A stretch of DNA of 64,000 nt from Sinorhizobium sp. B11 (GTDB lineage Bacteria > Pseudomonadota > Alphaproteobacteria > Rhizobiales > Rhizobiaceae), in assembly GCA_039725955.1 (NCBI GenBank), contig CP091034.1, positions 3,722,501-3,786,500 on the forward strand. The letters run 5' to 3'. Below, in pieces: positions 18,356-25,196 of the stretch (its first letter is position 1; every line of letters starts with the position of its first letter). The translations under genes and the position numbers were made by a program. The notes beneath the pieces are model-generated. The model searched no databases. It had not been told where the DNA came from and saw only the letters and a program-made list of their open reading frames with translations.

Positions 18356-19531
18356 CTACGCCTCAGCCTTGAGCTCTCGCTCCACCAGTGACACCCAGTA
18401 AGCCACACCATATCCCAGCGCCTCGTCGTTGAAGTCGTAGGCCGTATTGTGATGCAGTGCTCCATCGACGGCCGGGCCATTGCCGAGCCAGACATAACAG
18501 CCGGGCGCATTTTTTCCGAAGAAAGCGAAATCATCCCCGGCAGTCGACGGCGGAAAGCTGCTACGCACCTTTTCGCCGAACACTGCCTGTGCGGCACCAA
18601 GCGCTCGCGCCGCCGCATCCGCATCATTGACGACCGGCGGAATGCGGCGCTCGAATTCATAATCTGCCAAAATGCCGAACATGGCGGCCGTGCCGCGCGC
18701 CAGACGGCCGATTTCGGCCTCAAGCTGATCGCGTACTTCGGGCGCATAAGCCCGCGCCGTCCCGCCGATCTCGACAATGTCGGGGATGACGTTCAAGGCC
18801 TTCGGGTTGCCGGCCTGGACCGAGCAGGCGCTGACGACGGCTGGCTGAAGCGGATCAACGACGCGCCCGACGATAGTTTGTAGCGATGACAGGAAGGTTC
18901 CGGCAGCGGTAATCGGGTCGCGGCCGAGATGCGGCTTTGCGCCGTGGGTGCCCGTCCCACGGAAGCGGACGCGCCAGCTGTCCGAAGACGCAAGCTGCGG
19001 CCCCTCGACAACGGCAATTTCATCGACCGCGAGCCCCGGCATATTGTGCAGCCCATAGATGGCATCGCAGGGAAATTGCTTGAACAAACCCTCCTCTACC
19101 ATGCGCTTCGCACCGCCACGGCCCTCTTCGGCCGGTTGGAAGATGAAATGGACAGTGCCGGAAAAACCGCGCGTTTCAGCCAGATGCCGTGCCGCGCCAA
19201 GCAGCATCACCGTATGCCCGTCATGACCGCAGGCATGCATCTTGCCCGGCACGGTCGACTTGTAAGGACGATCCGACGTCTCCGGCATGGCGAGCGCATC
19301 CATGTCTGCTCTCAGCCCTATCGTGCGCGTGCCATTGCCGATCTGCAGCGTTCCGACGACACCGGTTCCACCGAGGCCGCGGTGCACTTGGATGCCCGCC
19401 TCTTTGAGGAGCTTGGCAACGATATCGCTGGTGCGCTCCTCCTCGAATCCCAGCTCGGGATGGGCATGCAGATCGCGGCGAAGGGTGGTGAGAAAAGGCA
19501 GATCGTTGCTGATCCGGGCGGGAATGCTCAT
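18356..19531 (-). CDS. M20 amidohydrolase (hippurate hydrolase / N-acyl-amino-acid hydrolase type)
   Basis: A 391-residue metallopeptidase-family enzyme. HACGHDGH at residues 99-106 binds the metal pair, LHAHPELGFEE is the family N-terminal block, and QPAEEGRGGAKRMVEEG carries the catalytic Glu region. The family removes acyl groups from amino acids (hippurate, N-acetyl or indole conjugates); the exact substrate is unknown. It lies 92 bp downstream of tctA on the same strand and probably belongs to that operon, suggesting that the transported compound is an N-acyl or amide acid hydrolysed inside the cell. It converges with ade, 6 bp away. Confidence 0.9.
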   Translation of the reverse strand: MSIPARISNDLPFLTTLRRDLHAHPELGFEEERTSDIVAKLLKEAGIQVHRGLGGTGVVGTLQIGNGTRTIGLRADMDALAMPETSDRPYKSTVPGKMHACGHDGHTVMLLGAARHLAETRGFSGTVHFIFQPAEEGRGGAKRMVEEGLFKQFPCDAIYGLHNMPGLAVDEIAVVEGPQLASSDSWRVRFRGTGTHGAKPHLGRDPITAAGTFLSSLQTIVGRVVDPLQPAVVSACSVQAGNPKALNVIPDIVEIGGTARAYAPEVRDQLEAEIGRLARGTAAMFGILADYEFERRIPPVVNDADAAARALGAAQAVFGEKVRSSFPPSTAGDDFAFFGKNAPGCYVWLGNGPAVDGALHHNTAYDFNDEALGYGVAYWVSLVERELKAEA

Positions 19532-19558
19532 GAGCCTGGATATCCTGTCAAGCGAAAC

Positions 19559-19576
19559 GGGCGCCCGACGGCGCCC
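19559..19576 (-). promoter_or_regulatory. Intercistronic hairpin between tctA and the amidohydrolase gene
   Basis: GGGCGCC-CGAC-GGCGCCC forms a perfect 7-bp stem. On the minus strand it is followed by GTTTCGC, a poor T-run, so it is more likely an mRNA-stability or attenuation element than a full terminator. Confidence 0.45.
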
Positions 19577-19623
19577 GCATCAGATCGTTCTTTTTTCAAC
19601 AAACGGGCCTGGAGCGCAAGCCC

Positions 19624-21129
19624 TCATGCCTCTTCGACGAAGACCTCTTCGCGCTTGCGCTTGACGCTCGGCAGGAAGACGATGATTAGCACAGCTACTG
19701 CAATCGTCAGCAGGATGGCGCTGATCGGCCGTGTGACGAAGGTCGTCGCGTCGCCGCGCGACAGAATCATGGCACGCCGCAGGTTTTCCTCGAGCAGCGG
19801 CCCGAGCACGAAGCCGAGCAGCAACGGCGCCGGCTCGCAGCGGAGTTTTGCGAGCACATAACCGATGAGGCCGAAGAAGGCGACGGCATAGAGGTCGTAG
19901 ACGTTGGAATTGACGCTGTAGACCCCGATCGAGCAGAAGGCCATGATGATGGGGAAGAGCACGTAGTAAGGCACCGTCAACAGCTTCACCCACAGGCCGA
20001 TTAGCGGCAGGTTGAGGATGACGAGCATCAGGTTGCCGATCCACATGGAAGCGATGATGCCCCAGAACAGCGCCGGCTGTTCCGTCGCCACGTTCGGTCC
20101 CGGCACGATGCCCTGGATGATCATCGCGCCGACCATCAGCGCCATGACAGGGTTCGCTGGAATGCCGAGCGTCAAGAGCGGAATAAACGAGGTCTGCGCG
20201 CCCGCATTGTTGGCCGATTCCGGCCCAGCGACGCCCGCAACCGCTCCGTGACCAAATTCCTCCGGCTTCTTGGAAACGCGCTTTTCAACTGTATAGGAAG
20301 CGAAAGAAGCGAGGATTGCCCCGCCACCCGGCAGGATGCCAAGCGCCGAGCCGATCACCGTGCCGCGAATGATCGGCGCGATCATCTCCTTGAATTCTTC
20401 CTTGGATGGCAACAGCCCCGAGACTTTTGCCATCAGCACGGTGCGGGTCTTCTCCCCTTCCAGATTGCGCAGGATTTCCGCAATGCCGAAGACACCGACA
20501 GCAAGCGCCACGAAGTTCAGTCCGTCGGCATATTCGCGAATGCCGAGCGTGAAGCGCGGCGTGCCGGTATAGATATCCGTGCCAACGAGACCGAGCAGCA
20601 GCCCGAGCGCCACCATCGCCAGCGCCTTGACGACCGAGCCATGCGCAAGCGCGATGGAAGAAACGAGGCCGACGATCATCAGCGAGAAATATTCCGCCGA
20701 GCCGAATTGCAGCGCGATCGCGGTCAGCGGTGGCGCGAAAACCGCCACGAGAAAGGTCGAGACCGAGCCGGCGAAGAAGGAGCCGAGCGCAGCAATGGCG
20801 AGCGCCGCGCCGGCCCTGCCCTTCCGCGCCATCTGATAGCCATCGATGGCAGTCACGGCAGAAGAGGATTCGCCCGGCATGTTGATGAGGATCGCCGTCG
20901 TCGAGCCGCCGTATTGGGCACCGTAATAGATACCGGCCAGCATGATGAGCGAGGAGACCGGTTCAAGCTGGAAGGTGATGGGCAGCAGCATGGCGATCGT
21001 TGCCGTCGCACCAATGCCCGGGAGCACGCCGATCAGCGTGCCGAGCAGCACACCGATCAGGCAGAAAAGCAGATTTTCCGGGCTTGCCGCCGTGTAGAAA
21101 CCGAGAGCGAGATTGCTGAAAAGTTCCAT
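19624..21129 (-). CDS. tctA: Tripartite tricarboxylate transporter, large permease TctA
   Basis: A 501-residue inner-membrane protein with about 12 spans. Characteristic TctA blocks are visible: GVLPGIGATATIAMLLP near the N-terminus, YYGAQYGGSTTAILINMPGE at about 67-86, and GVAGPESANNAGAQTSFIP in the second half. It is the main channel of a secondary TTT system driven by an ion gradient with a periplasmic binding protein. It starts 10 bp after tctB. The solute may be a tricarboxylate, but TTT systems carry many aromatic and other acids. Confidence 0.94.
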   Translation of the reverse strand: MELFSNLALGFYTAASPENLLFCLIGVLLGTLIGVLPGIGATATIAMLLPITFQLEPVSSLIMLAGIYYGAQYGGSTTAILINMPGESSSAVTAIDGYQMARKGRAGAALAIAALGSFFAGSVSTFLVAVFAPPLTAIALQFGSAEYFSLMIVGLVSSIALAHGSVVKALAMVALGLLLGLVGTDIYTGTPRFTLGIREYADGLNFVALAVGVFGIAEILRNLEGEKTRTVLMAKVSGLLPSKEEFKEMIAPIIRGTVIGSALGILPGGGAILASFASYTVEKRVSKKPEEFGHGAVAGVAGPESANNAGAQTSFIPLLTLGIPANPVMALMVGAMIIQGIVPGPNVATEQPALFWGIIASMWIGNLMLVILNLPLIGLWVKLLTVPYYVLFPIIMAFCSIGVYSVNSNVYDLYAVAFFGLIGYVLAKLRCEPAPLLLGFVLGPLLEENLRRAMILSRGDATTFVTRPISAILLTIAVAVLIIVFLPSVKRKREEVFVEEA

Positions 21130-21138
21130 ACCCGCCTC

Positions 21139-21600
21139 CTAGAACCGAACCCAAGGGCCGAAACGTTCGAAAGGCAGCCCGAGCGCATAGCTGAAAACCG
21201 CAACCGAAAAGATCGTCAGCAGCAGCGAAAGAACCAGCGCTAACAGCACATTCATGCGACTGGACGCAAAGCAAGCGATGAAGGCCGTCAGGAAAATTGC
21301 CGGAGCAAAACCGAGCCCACGCACCGTCAATCCGAAGAAGACCGGTGCCGGCAGGATGAAGAGCATACCGCGCCAGGCGAATGGTTCGATCGGCTCACCC
21401 TGAACCCGCACGGCCTGAACGAGAATGACAAGGCCGAGCAGGACGAGAATGCCCGAGAGAACAAGTGGGAAATAACCCGGGCCCATGCGCAACGCCGTAC
21501 CGAGATCGAGGTCCAGCGACTGATAGGCAAAGAAGGCACCGGTTGCGGCGAGCAATGCGCCGCAGATGACATTGGTGGTGTCGAAACTGAGGGATTTCAT
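21139..21600 (-). CDS. tctB: Tripartite tricarboxylate transporter, small permease TctB
   Basis: A 153-residue membrane protein with four predicted spans, typical of the poorly conserved TctB subunit. ATG at 21600 is chosen because AGGAG lies 5 nt upstream and the protein then starts MKSLSFDTTN before the first span; the open frame continues to 21657 but with no RBS. It sits between tctC and tctA as in other TTT operons. Confidence 0.9.
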   Translation of the reverse strand: MKSLSFDTTNVICGALLAATGAFFAYQSLDLDLGTALRMGPGYFPLVLSGILVLLGLVILVQAVRVQGEPIEPFAWRGMLFILPAPVFFGLTVRGLGFAPAIFLTAFIACFASSRMNVLLALVLSLLLTIFSVAVFSYALGLPFERFGPWVRF

Positions 21601-21654
21601 AGTGTCTCCTGGTGTTGGAGATGGAGCGTCGCCGCTGATATCGGACTGCGCAAA

Positions 21655-21682
21655 CACCCTCCTCCCGGCCGGGAGGAGGGTG
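21655..21682 (-). promoter_or_regulatory. Perfect 28-bp palindrome between tctC and tctB
   Basis: CACCCTCCTCCCGG followed directly by its exact reverse complement gives a 14-bp GC-rich arm on each side with no spacer. It lies 19 bp after the tctC stop. On the minus strand only TGTTTG follows. It probably stabilises the tctC message or partly terminates transcription, so that binding protein exceeds permease. Confidence 0.75.
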
Positions 21683-21700
21683 CGAATGTCGCAGTCAGGC

Positions 21701-22684
21701 TCAGTCCGCGTATTCGCCGGCTGCTTCGATGACAGGCTTCCAGCGGGCGATTTCGCTCTCGAGCTTCGCCTTCAGTGCAGCCGGCGTTGCTTCAGCGTCC
21801 GAAGAGGGAGCCGTGCCGAGTTCGGCGAAGCGAGCAGCGACGTTCGGATCCTTCAGCGCGACCTGCAACGACTTCGACAGGCGCTCGTTGATTTCAGCCG
21901 GCGTACCCTTCGGCGTATAGATGCCGTGCCAGATGCCGACTTCGAAGCCCGGCAGGCCGGCTTCGACAGCGGTCGGGATGTCCTTGAGCACATCGAGGCG
22001 AGCCGGCGAGGTCACGGCATAGGCCTTGATCGTGCCGCCCTTGATCTGCTTCGTCGTATTGGTCGTCTGGTCGCACATGATATCGACCTGGCCGCCGAGA
22101 AGATCGGTCATCGCCGGGCCGGTTCCCTTGTAGGGAACGGTCGTCAGTGGCGTCTGGATGGCACTCATGAACATCATGCCGCACAGGTGGGATGCGGCGC
22201 CGATACCGGCATTGGCGACGGTGACCTTGTCCTTGTTCGCCTTCACATAATCGATCAGGCTCTTGAGATCGGCCGGTTCGAAATCCTTGCGGGCAACGAT
22301 CGTCATGGGAACATCGGTGACGAGACCGACATAGTCGAACGCTCCAAGCGTATCGTAGGCAAGCTTGCGGTAAAGCGTGGCGCTCGTCGCCATACCGATG
22401 TGATGCAGCAGGATCGTATAGCCATCGGGATCAGCATCGGCAACGCGGCCGGCGCCAAGCGTGCCACCGGCGCCGCCGACGTTTTCGACGACGATCTGCT
22501 GGCCGAGATCCTTCGACATGGATTCAGCAACAAGGCGCGCAACAGTATCTGTCGGGCCGCCGGCGGCGAAAGGGACAACCATGGTGATCGTGCGCTCAGG
22601 ATAGGTCTGGGCCGAAGCGGCATACGAAAGAAGCGAAACGGCAGCGGCGGCAGTGGCGCCGAGCATGGCCTTCAGGATTTTCAT
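21701..22684 (-). CDS. tctC: Tripartite tricarboxylate transporter substrate-binding protein TctC (Bug family)
   Basis: A 327-residue periplasmic binding protein with a Sec signal peptide ending near SYAASAQ (about residue 25). The mature protein begins TYPERTITMVVPFAAGGPTD, the conserved Bug-family N-terminus that forms the carboxylate-binding loop. A second typical block is QQIVVENVGGAGGTLGA. It is the first gene of the tctCBA-amidohydrolase operon. ATG 22684 has GGGAGGAAAACG upstream. Confidence 0.93.
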   Translation of the reverse strand: MKILKAMLGATAAAAVSLLSYAASAQTYPERTITMVVPFAAGGPTDTVARLVAESMSKDLGQQIVVENVGGAGGTLGAGRVADADPDGYTILLHHIGMATSATLYRKLAYDTLGAFDYVGLVTDVPMTIVARKDFEPADLKSLIDYVKANKDKVTVANAGIGAASHLCGMMFMSAIQTPLTTVPYKGTGPAMTDLLGGQVDIMCDQTTNTTKQIKGGTIKAYAVTSPARLDVLKDIPTAVEAGLPGFEVGIWHGIYTPKGTPAEINERLSKSLQVALKDPNVAARFAELGTAPSSDAEATPAALKAKLESEIARWKPVIEAAGEYAD

Positions 22685-22858
22685 CGTTTTCCTCCCTGAT
22701 GAAAAATGGATTCGTCCCGCCGGCGCATCCTCCGCACCGGCCCGGATGACCCATTTGCAGGCCGTGACGCTGCGCCTTCAATTGCCGCACGCAGGAAGGA
22801 ATAAGGATTTTGCGCCAGTGCGCCGCAACATGGGTCGATTTGGAAACAAATGATTAAA

Positions 22859-22884
22859 GCGATGGGTGGAAATCCACCCATCGC
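22859..22884 (-). terminator. Terminator after the SRPBCC gene
   Basis: GCGATGGGTGG-AAAT-CCACCCATCGC is a perfect 11-bp stem directly after the SRPBCC gene on the minus strand, followed there by TTTAAT. It separates that unit from the tct operon promoter region. Confidence 0.75.
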
Positions 22885-22891
22885 TCGCTGC

Positions 22892-23338
22892 TCACCGGTT
22901 CGGCGGCAGAACGACCTCGCCCGTTTCGAGCAGCGATTTGAGGTTGGAGAGAATTTGTGGCCACCCGCCAGAGACCGCGCCGATGAACTTGGAGCCCTCT
23001 ACCGGCATCGAATGCGTCAGCGTTAGCCTTACCGCCTCACCGACCGGCTCGAGTTCGATCACACATTCAGAAAATCCTTCTGCCTTAAGCTCCGGCCTGA
23101 ACTCGTTATGCCACTTCAGGACGAGCCGCTTGGGCGGATCGAATTCAAGGATTTCGCCTGTATCGGTGACAGTTCCGTCGGAATAGCGCATCTGCCAGGC
23201 AGAACCGGCCTTCCAATCGGTTTCGAACTGCACCCCGAGCCAGAATTTCTTCATGAATTCCGTCGTCGTAAGGGCCGACCAGAGTTGATCCGGTGTGGTG
23301 CGGATATAGGTGACGTAGTTGAATGCGCTGCCTGCCAT
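22892..23338 (-). CDS. SRPBCC / AHSA1-domain protein
   Basis: A 148-residue protein of the START/Bet v1-like fold, AHSA1 subgroup. It shows the typical FNYVTYIRTTPDQLWSALT N-terminus, a central DGTVTDTGEILEFDPPKRLV strand pair and a C-terminal GGWPQILSNLKSLLETGE helix. ATG 23338 is preceded by GGGAG. It lies downstream of an ArsR regulator, a very common pairing in soil bacteria; the ligand of these pairs is usually unknown and the protein probably binds a small hydrophobic molecule. Confidence 0.88.
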   Translation of the reverse strand: MAGSAFNYVTYIRTTPDQLWSALTTTEFMKKFWLGVQFETDWKAGSAWQMRYSDGTVTDTGEILEFDPPKRLVLKWHNEFRPELKAEGFSECVIELEPVGEAVRLTLTHSMPVEGSKFIGAVSGGWPQILSNLKSLLETGEVVLPPNR

Positions 23339-23395
23339 GATGATACTCCCTTTTGGCCAAGGCTTGGTCACACCCTCGCCGGCAGGCTGGACGTC

Positions 23396-23719
23396 TCATT
23401 CGTCCTTGCTGCCTTCGAGGCTCTTCTTGAGATCGGAGAGCGCCTCTAATGCACGGCGCTCGAATTTGCTGATCCAGCGGTCCGCGATCTCGTTGATCGG
23501 AACCGGATTGATGTAGTGCAGCTTCTCGCGCCCCTGCCGGCGCGTGGAGACGAGGTTTGCTTCTTCGAGAATGCCGAGATGCTTCGTCACTGCCTGACGC
23601 GTCATCTCCAGCCCTTCACACAATTCGCCGAGCGTCTGGCCGTTGCGCGCATGCAGGCGATCGAGTAGCCGTCGCCGGCTGCCATCCGCCAGAGCTCGAA
23701 AAACCGCATCTTCATCCAT
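23396..23719 (-). CDS. ArsR-family transcriptional regulator
   Basis: A 107-residue winged-helix protein. The recognition region is TLGELCEGLEMTRQAVTKHL (about 29-48), followed by the beta wing VSTRRQGREKLHYIN. No Cys metal-binding motif (ELCVCDL type) is visible, so it belongs to the non-metal ArsR branch usually found with AHSA1 proteins. Two near-identical palindromes in its promoter suggest strong autorepression. It is the first gene of a two-gene operon with the SRPBCC protein, 57 bp downstream. Confidence 0.92.
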   Translation of the reverse strand: MDEDAVFRALADGSRRRLLDRLHARNGQTLGELCEGLEMTRQAVTKHLGILEEANLVSTRRQGREKLHYINPVPINEIADRWISKFERRALEALSDLKKSLEGSKDE

Positions 23720-23727
23720 CTAGATAT

Positions 23728-23783
23728 GGAACCATTTGGTTGCCTATTGCGATCTTATAGGCAACCAAATGGTTGCCTGTCAA
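23728..23783 (-). promoter_or_regulatory. ArsR promoter with two palindromic operators
   Basis: On the minus strand a -35 box TTGACA (23778-23783) and a -10 box TATAAG (23754-23759) are 18 bp apart. The spacer is exactly the palindrome GGCAACCA-TT-TGGTTGCC (23760-23777). A second near-copy lies at 23728-23744, just before the ArsR start, and the two together form a 17-bp inverted repeat with a 9-bp loop (23731-23773). Confidence 0.8.
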
Positions 23784-23840
23784 GATAGGAATCACGAAAG
23801 ACACCTAAACAGGCGCGTTCAGGATCAAGTCTTCACGGGA

Positions 23841-25196
23841 TCAAAGCTCGCGGCGCATCTCGCCGGCCATCTCATTGGCCAGAAGCTTCTTGTCGAGGCC
23901 GTATTTCTGCATCTTCTCGTAAAGCGTCTTGCGCGAAATGCCGAGCGATTCATAGACCGGCCTGAGGCTGCCGTTATGTGCGACAAGTGCACTGGCGATG
24001 ACGCCGCGCTCGAATTCCGCCACACGCTCGGCAAGCCCCGCAGCTTCGGCCTGCCTGCCGCCGCCATCGAGTCCGAGCACGAAGCGGTCAGCGGCGTTGC
24101 GCAATTCACGGACATTGCCTGGCCAGTCACGCTGGGCGACATCCGAAATCACATCCGGCGGCACGGCCATGTCGTCTTTGCCATAACGCGCGGCCGCCTC
24201 CCTGACGAGTTGCATGAAGAGCAGCGGCACATCGGCCCGGCGTTGCGAAAGCGACGGCACATGAATGGTCGCAACGTTCAGGCGGTAGAGGAGATCGGCG
24301 CGGAATCGGCCGCAAGCGACTTCCGCTTCAAGATCGACCTTGCTTGTGGCGATGAACCGCACGTCGAGCGGTACGGTTTCATTCGATCCGAGGCGGGAAA
24401 TCATTCTCTCCTGCAGCACGCGGAGGAACTTCGCCTGCAGATCGAACGGCATGGAGCCGATCTCGTCAAGCAGGATGGTGCCGCCCCGCCCATGCTCGAA
24501 CTTGCCGTAACGCGGTCGCACAGCCCCCGGAAAGGCACCGGCCTCGTGCCCGAAGAGCTCGCTTTCGATCAGGTTTGCCGGAAGTGCCGCACAGTTGATG
24601 GCGATAAAGGGTCGACTGGCCCGTGCGCTGATATCGTGCATCGCGCGTGCCACCACTTCCTTGCCGACGCCGGTGTCGCCGACCACAAGCGTATCGGCGT
24701 CACTCGCCCCGATTGCACGGATACGGTAGCGCAGATCGACCATGATCTGCGTTCGCCCCGGCAGCCTTGCCTCAATATCGTCGCGCTTGCCGGCAACGGC
24801 CTTAAGCAATCGGTTCTCCAGCACGAGGCTACGCCGTTCCATGGCACGGCGGATGACGCCGGCGAGCATCTGCGGCGTGAACGGCTTCTCGATGAAGTCA
24901 TAGGCGCCCTCGCGCATCGCCTTCACGGCAAGCTGCACATCGCCGTGGCCGGTGACGAGAATGACGGGCACCTCGGTATCGAGTTCACGGATCTTCTGCA
25001 TCAACGTCATGCCGTCCATGCCCGGCATGCGGATATCGGTCACGACGACACCGGGAAAACTGTAGCCGATCAGTTCCAGCACATGATCCGCATTGGAGAA
25101 GGTTTCGACGTTAAAGCCCGAAAGTTCCAGTGCCTGTGCCGTCGAGCGGCGTAACTCCTCCTCGTCATCGACGAGCAATATCTTCTGTTCGTTCAT
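23841..25196 (-). CDS. dctD: Sigma-54-dependent response regulator, DctD-like
   Basis: A 451-residue NtrC-family regulator. The receiver domain has phospho-acceptor Asp54 (VVTDIRMPGMDG). The AAA+ domain has Walker A GDTGVGKE at 173-180 and Walker B GGTILLDEIGS. The C-terminus carries a Fis-type helix-turn-helix (SLGISRKTLYEKMQKYGL). The sigma-54-contacting loop reads GAFPGA at 220-225 instead of the usual GAFTGA. It overlaps the sensor kinase gene by 4 bp. DctB/DctD control C4-dicarboxylate uptake in rhizobia, but no dctA is in the window, so its real target may differ. Confidence 0.88.
   Translation of the reverse strand: MNEQKILLVDDEEELRRSTAQALELSGFNVETFSNADHVLELIGYSFPGVVVTDIRMPGMDGMTLMQKIRELDTEVPVILVTGHGDVQLAVKAMREGAYDFIEKPFTPQMLAGVIRRAMERRSLVLENRLLKAVAGKRDDIEARLPGRTQIMVDLRYRIRAIGASDADTLVVGDTGVGKEVVARAMHDISARASRPFIAINCAALPANLIESELFGHEAGAFPGAVRPRYGKFEHGRGGTILLDEIGSMPFDLQAKFLRVLQERMISRLGSNETVPLDVRFIATSKVDLEAEVACGRFRADLLYRLNVATIHVPSLSQRRADVPLLFMQLVREAAARYGKDDMAVPPDVISDVAQRDWPGNVRELRNAADRFVLGLDGGGRQAEAAGLAERVAEFERGVIASALVAHNGSLRPVYESLGISRKTLYEKMQKYGLDKKLLANEMAGEMRREL

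Noticed and set aside
22700..22740. Possible -24/-12 sigma-54 promoter before tctC (GG-N10-GC)
   Set aside because: Only the two dinucleotides fit; flanking consensus bases do not, and such spacing is common by chance in GC-rich DNA.
23736..25154. 472-codon open frame on the plus strand
   Set aside because: Antisense shadow of the DctD-like gene and its promoter; composition is the reverse complement of a coding gene.
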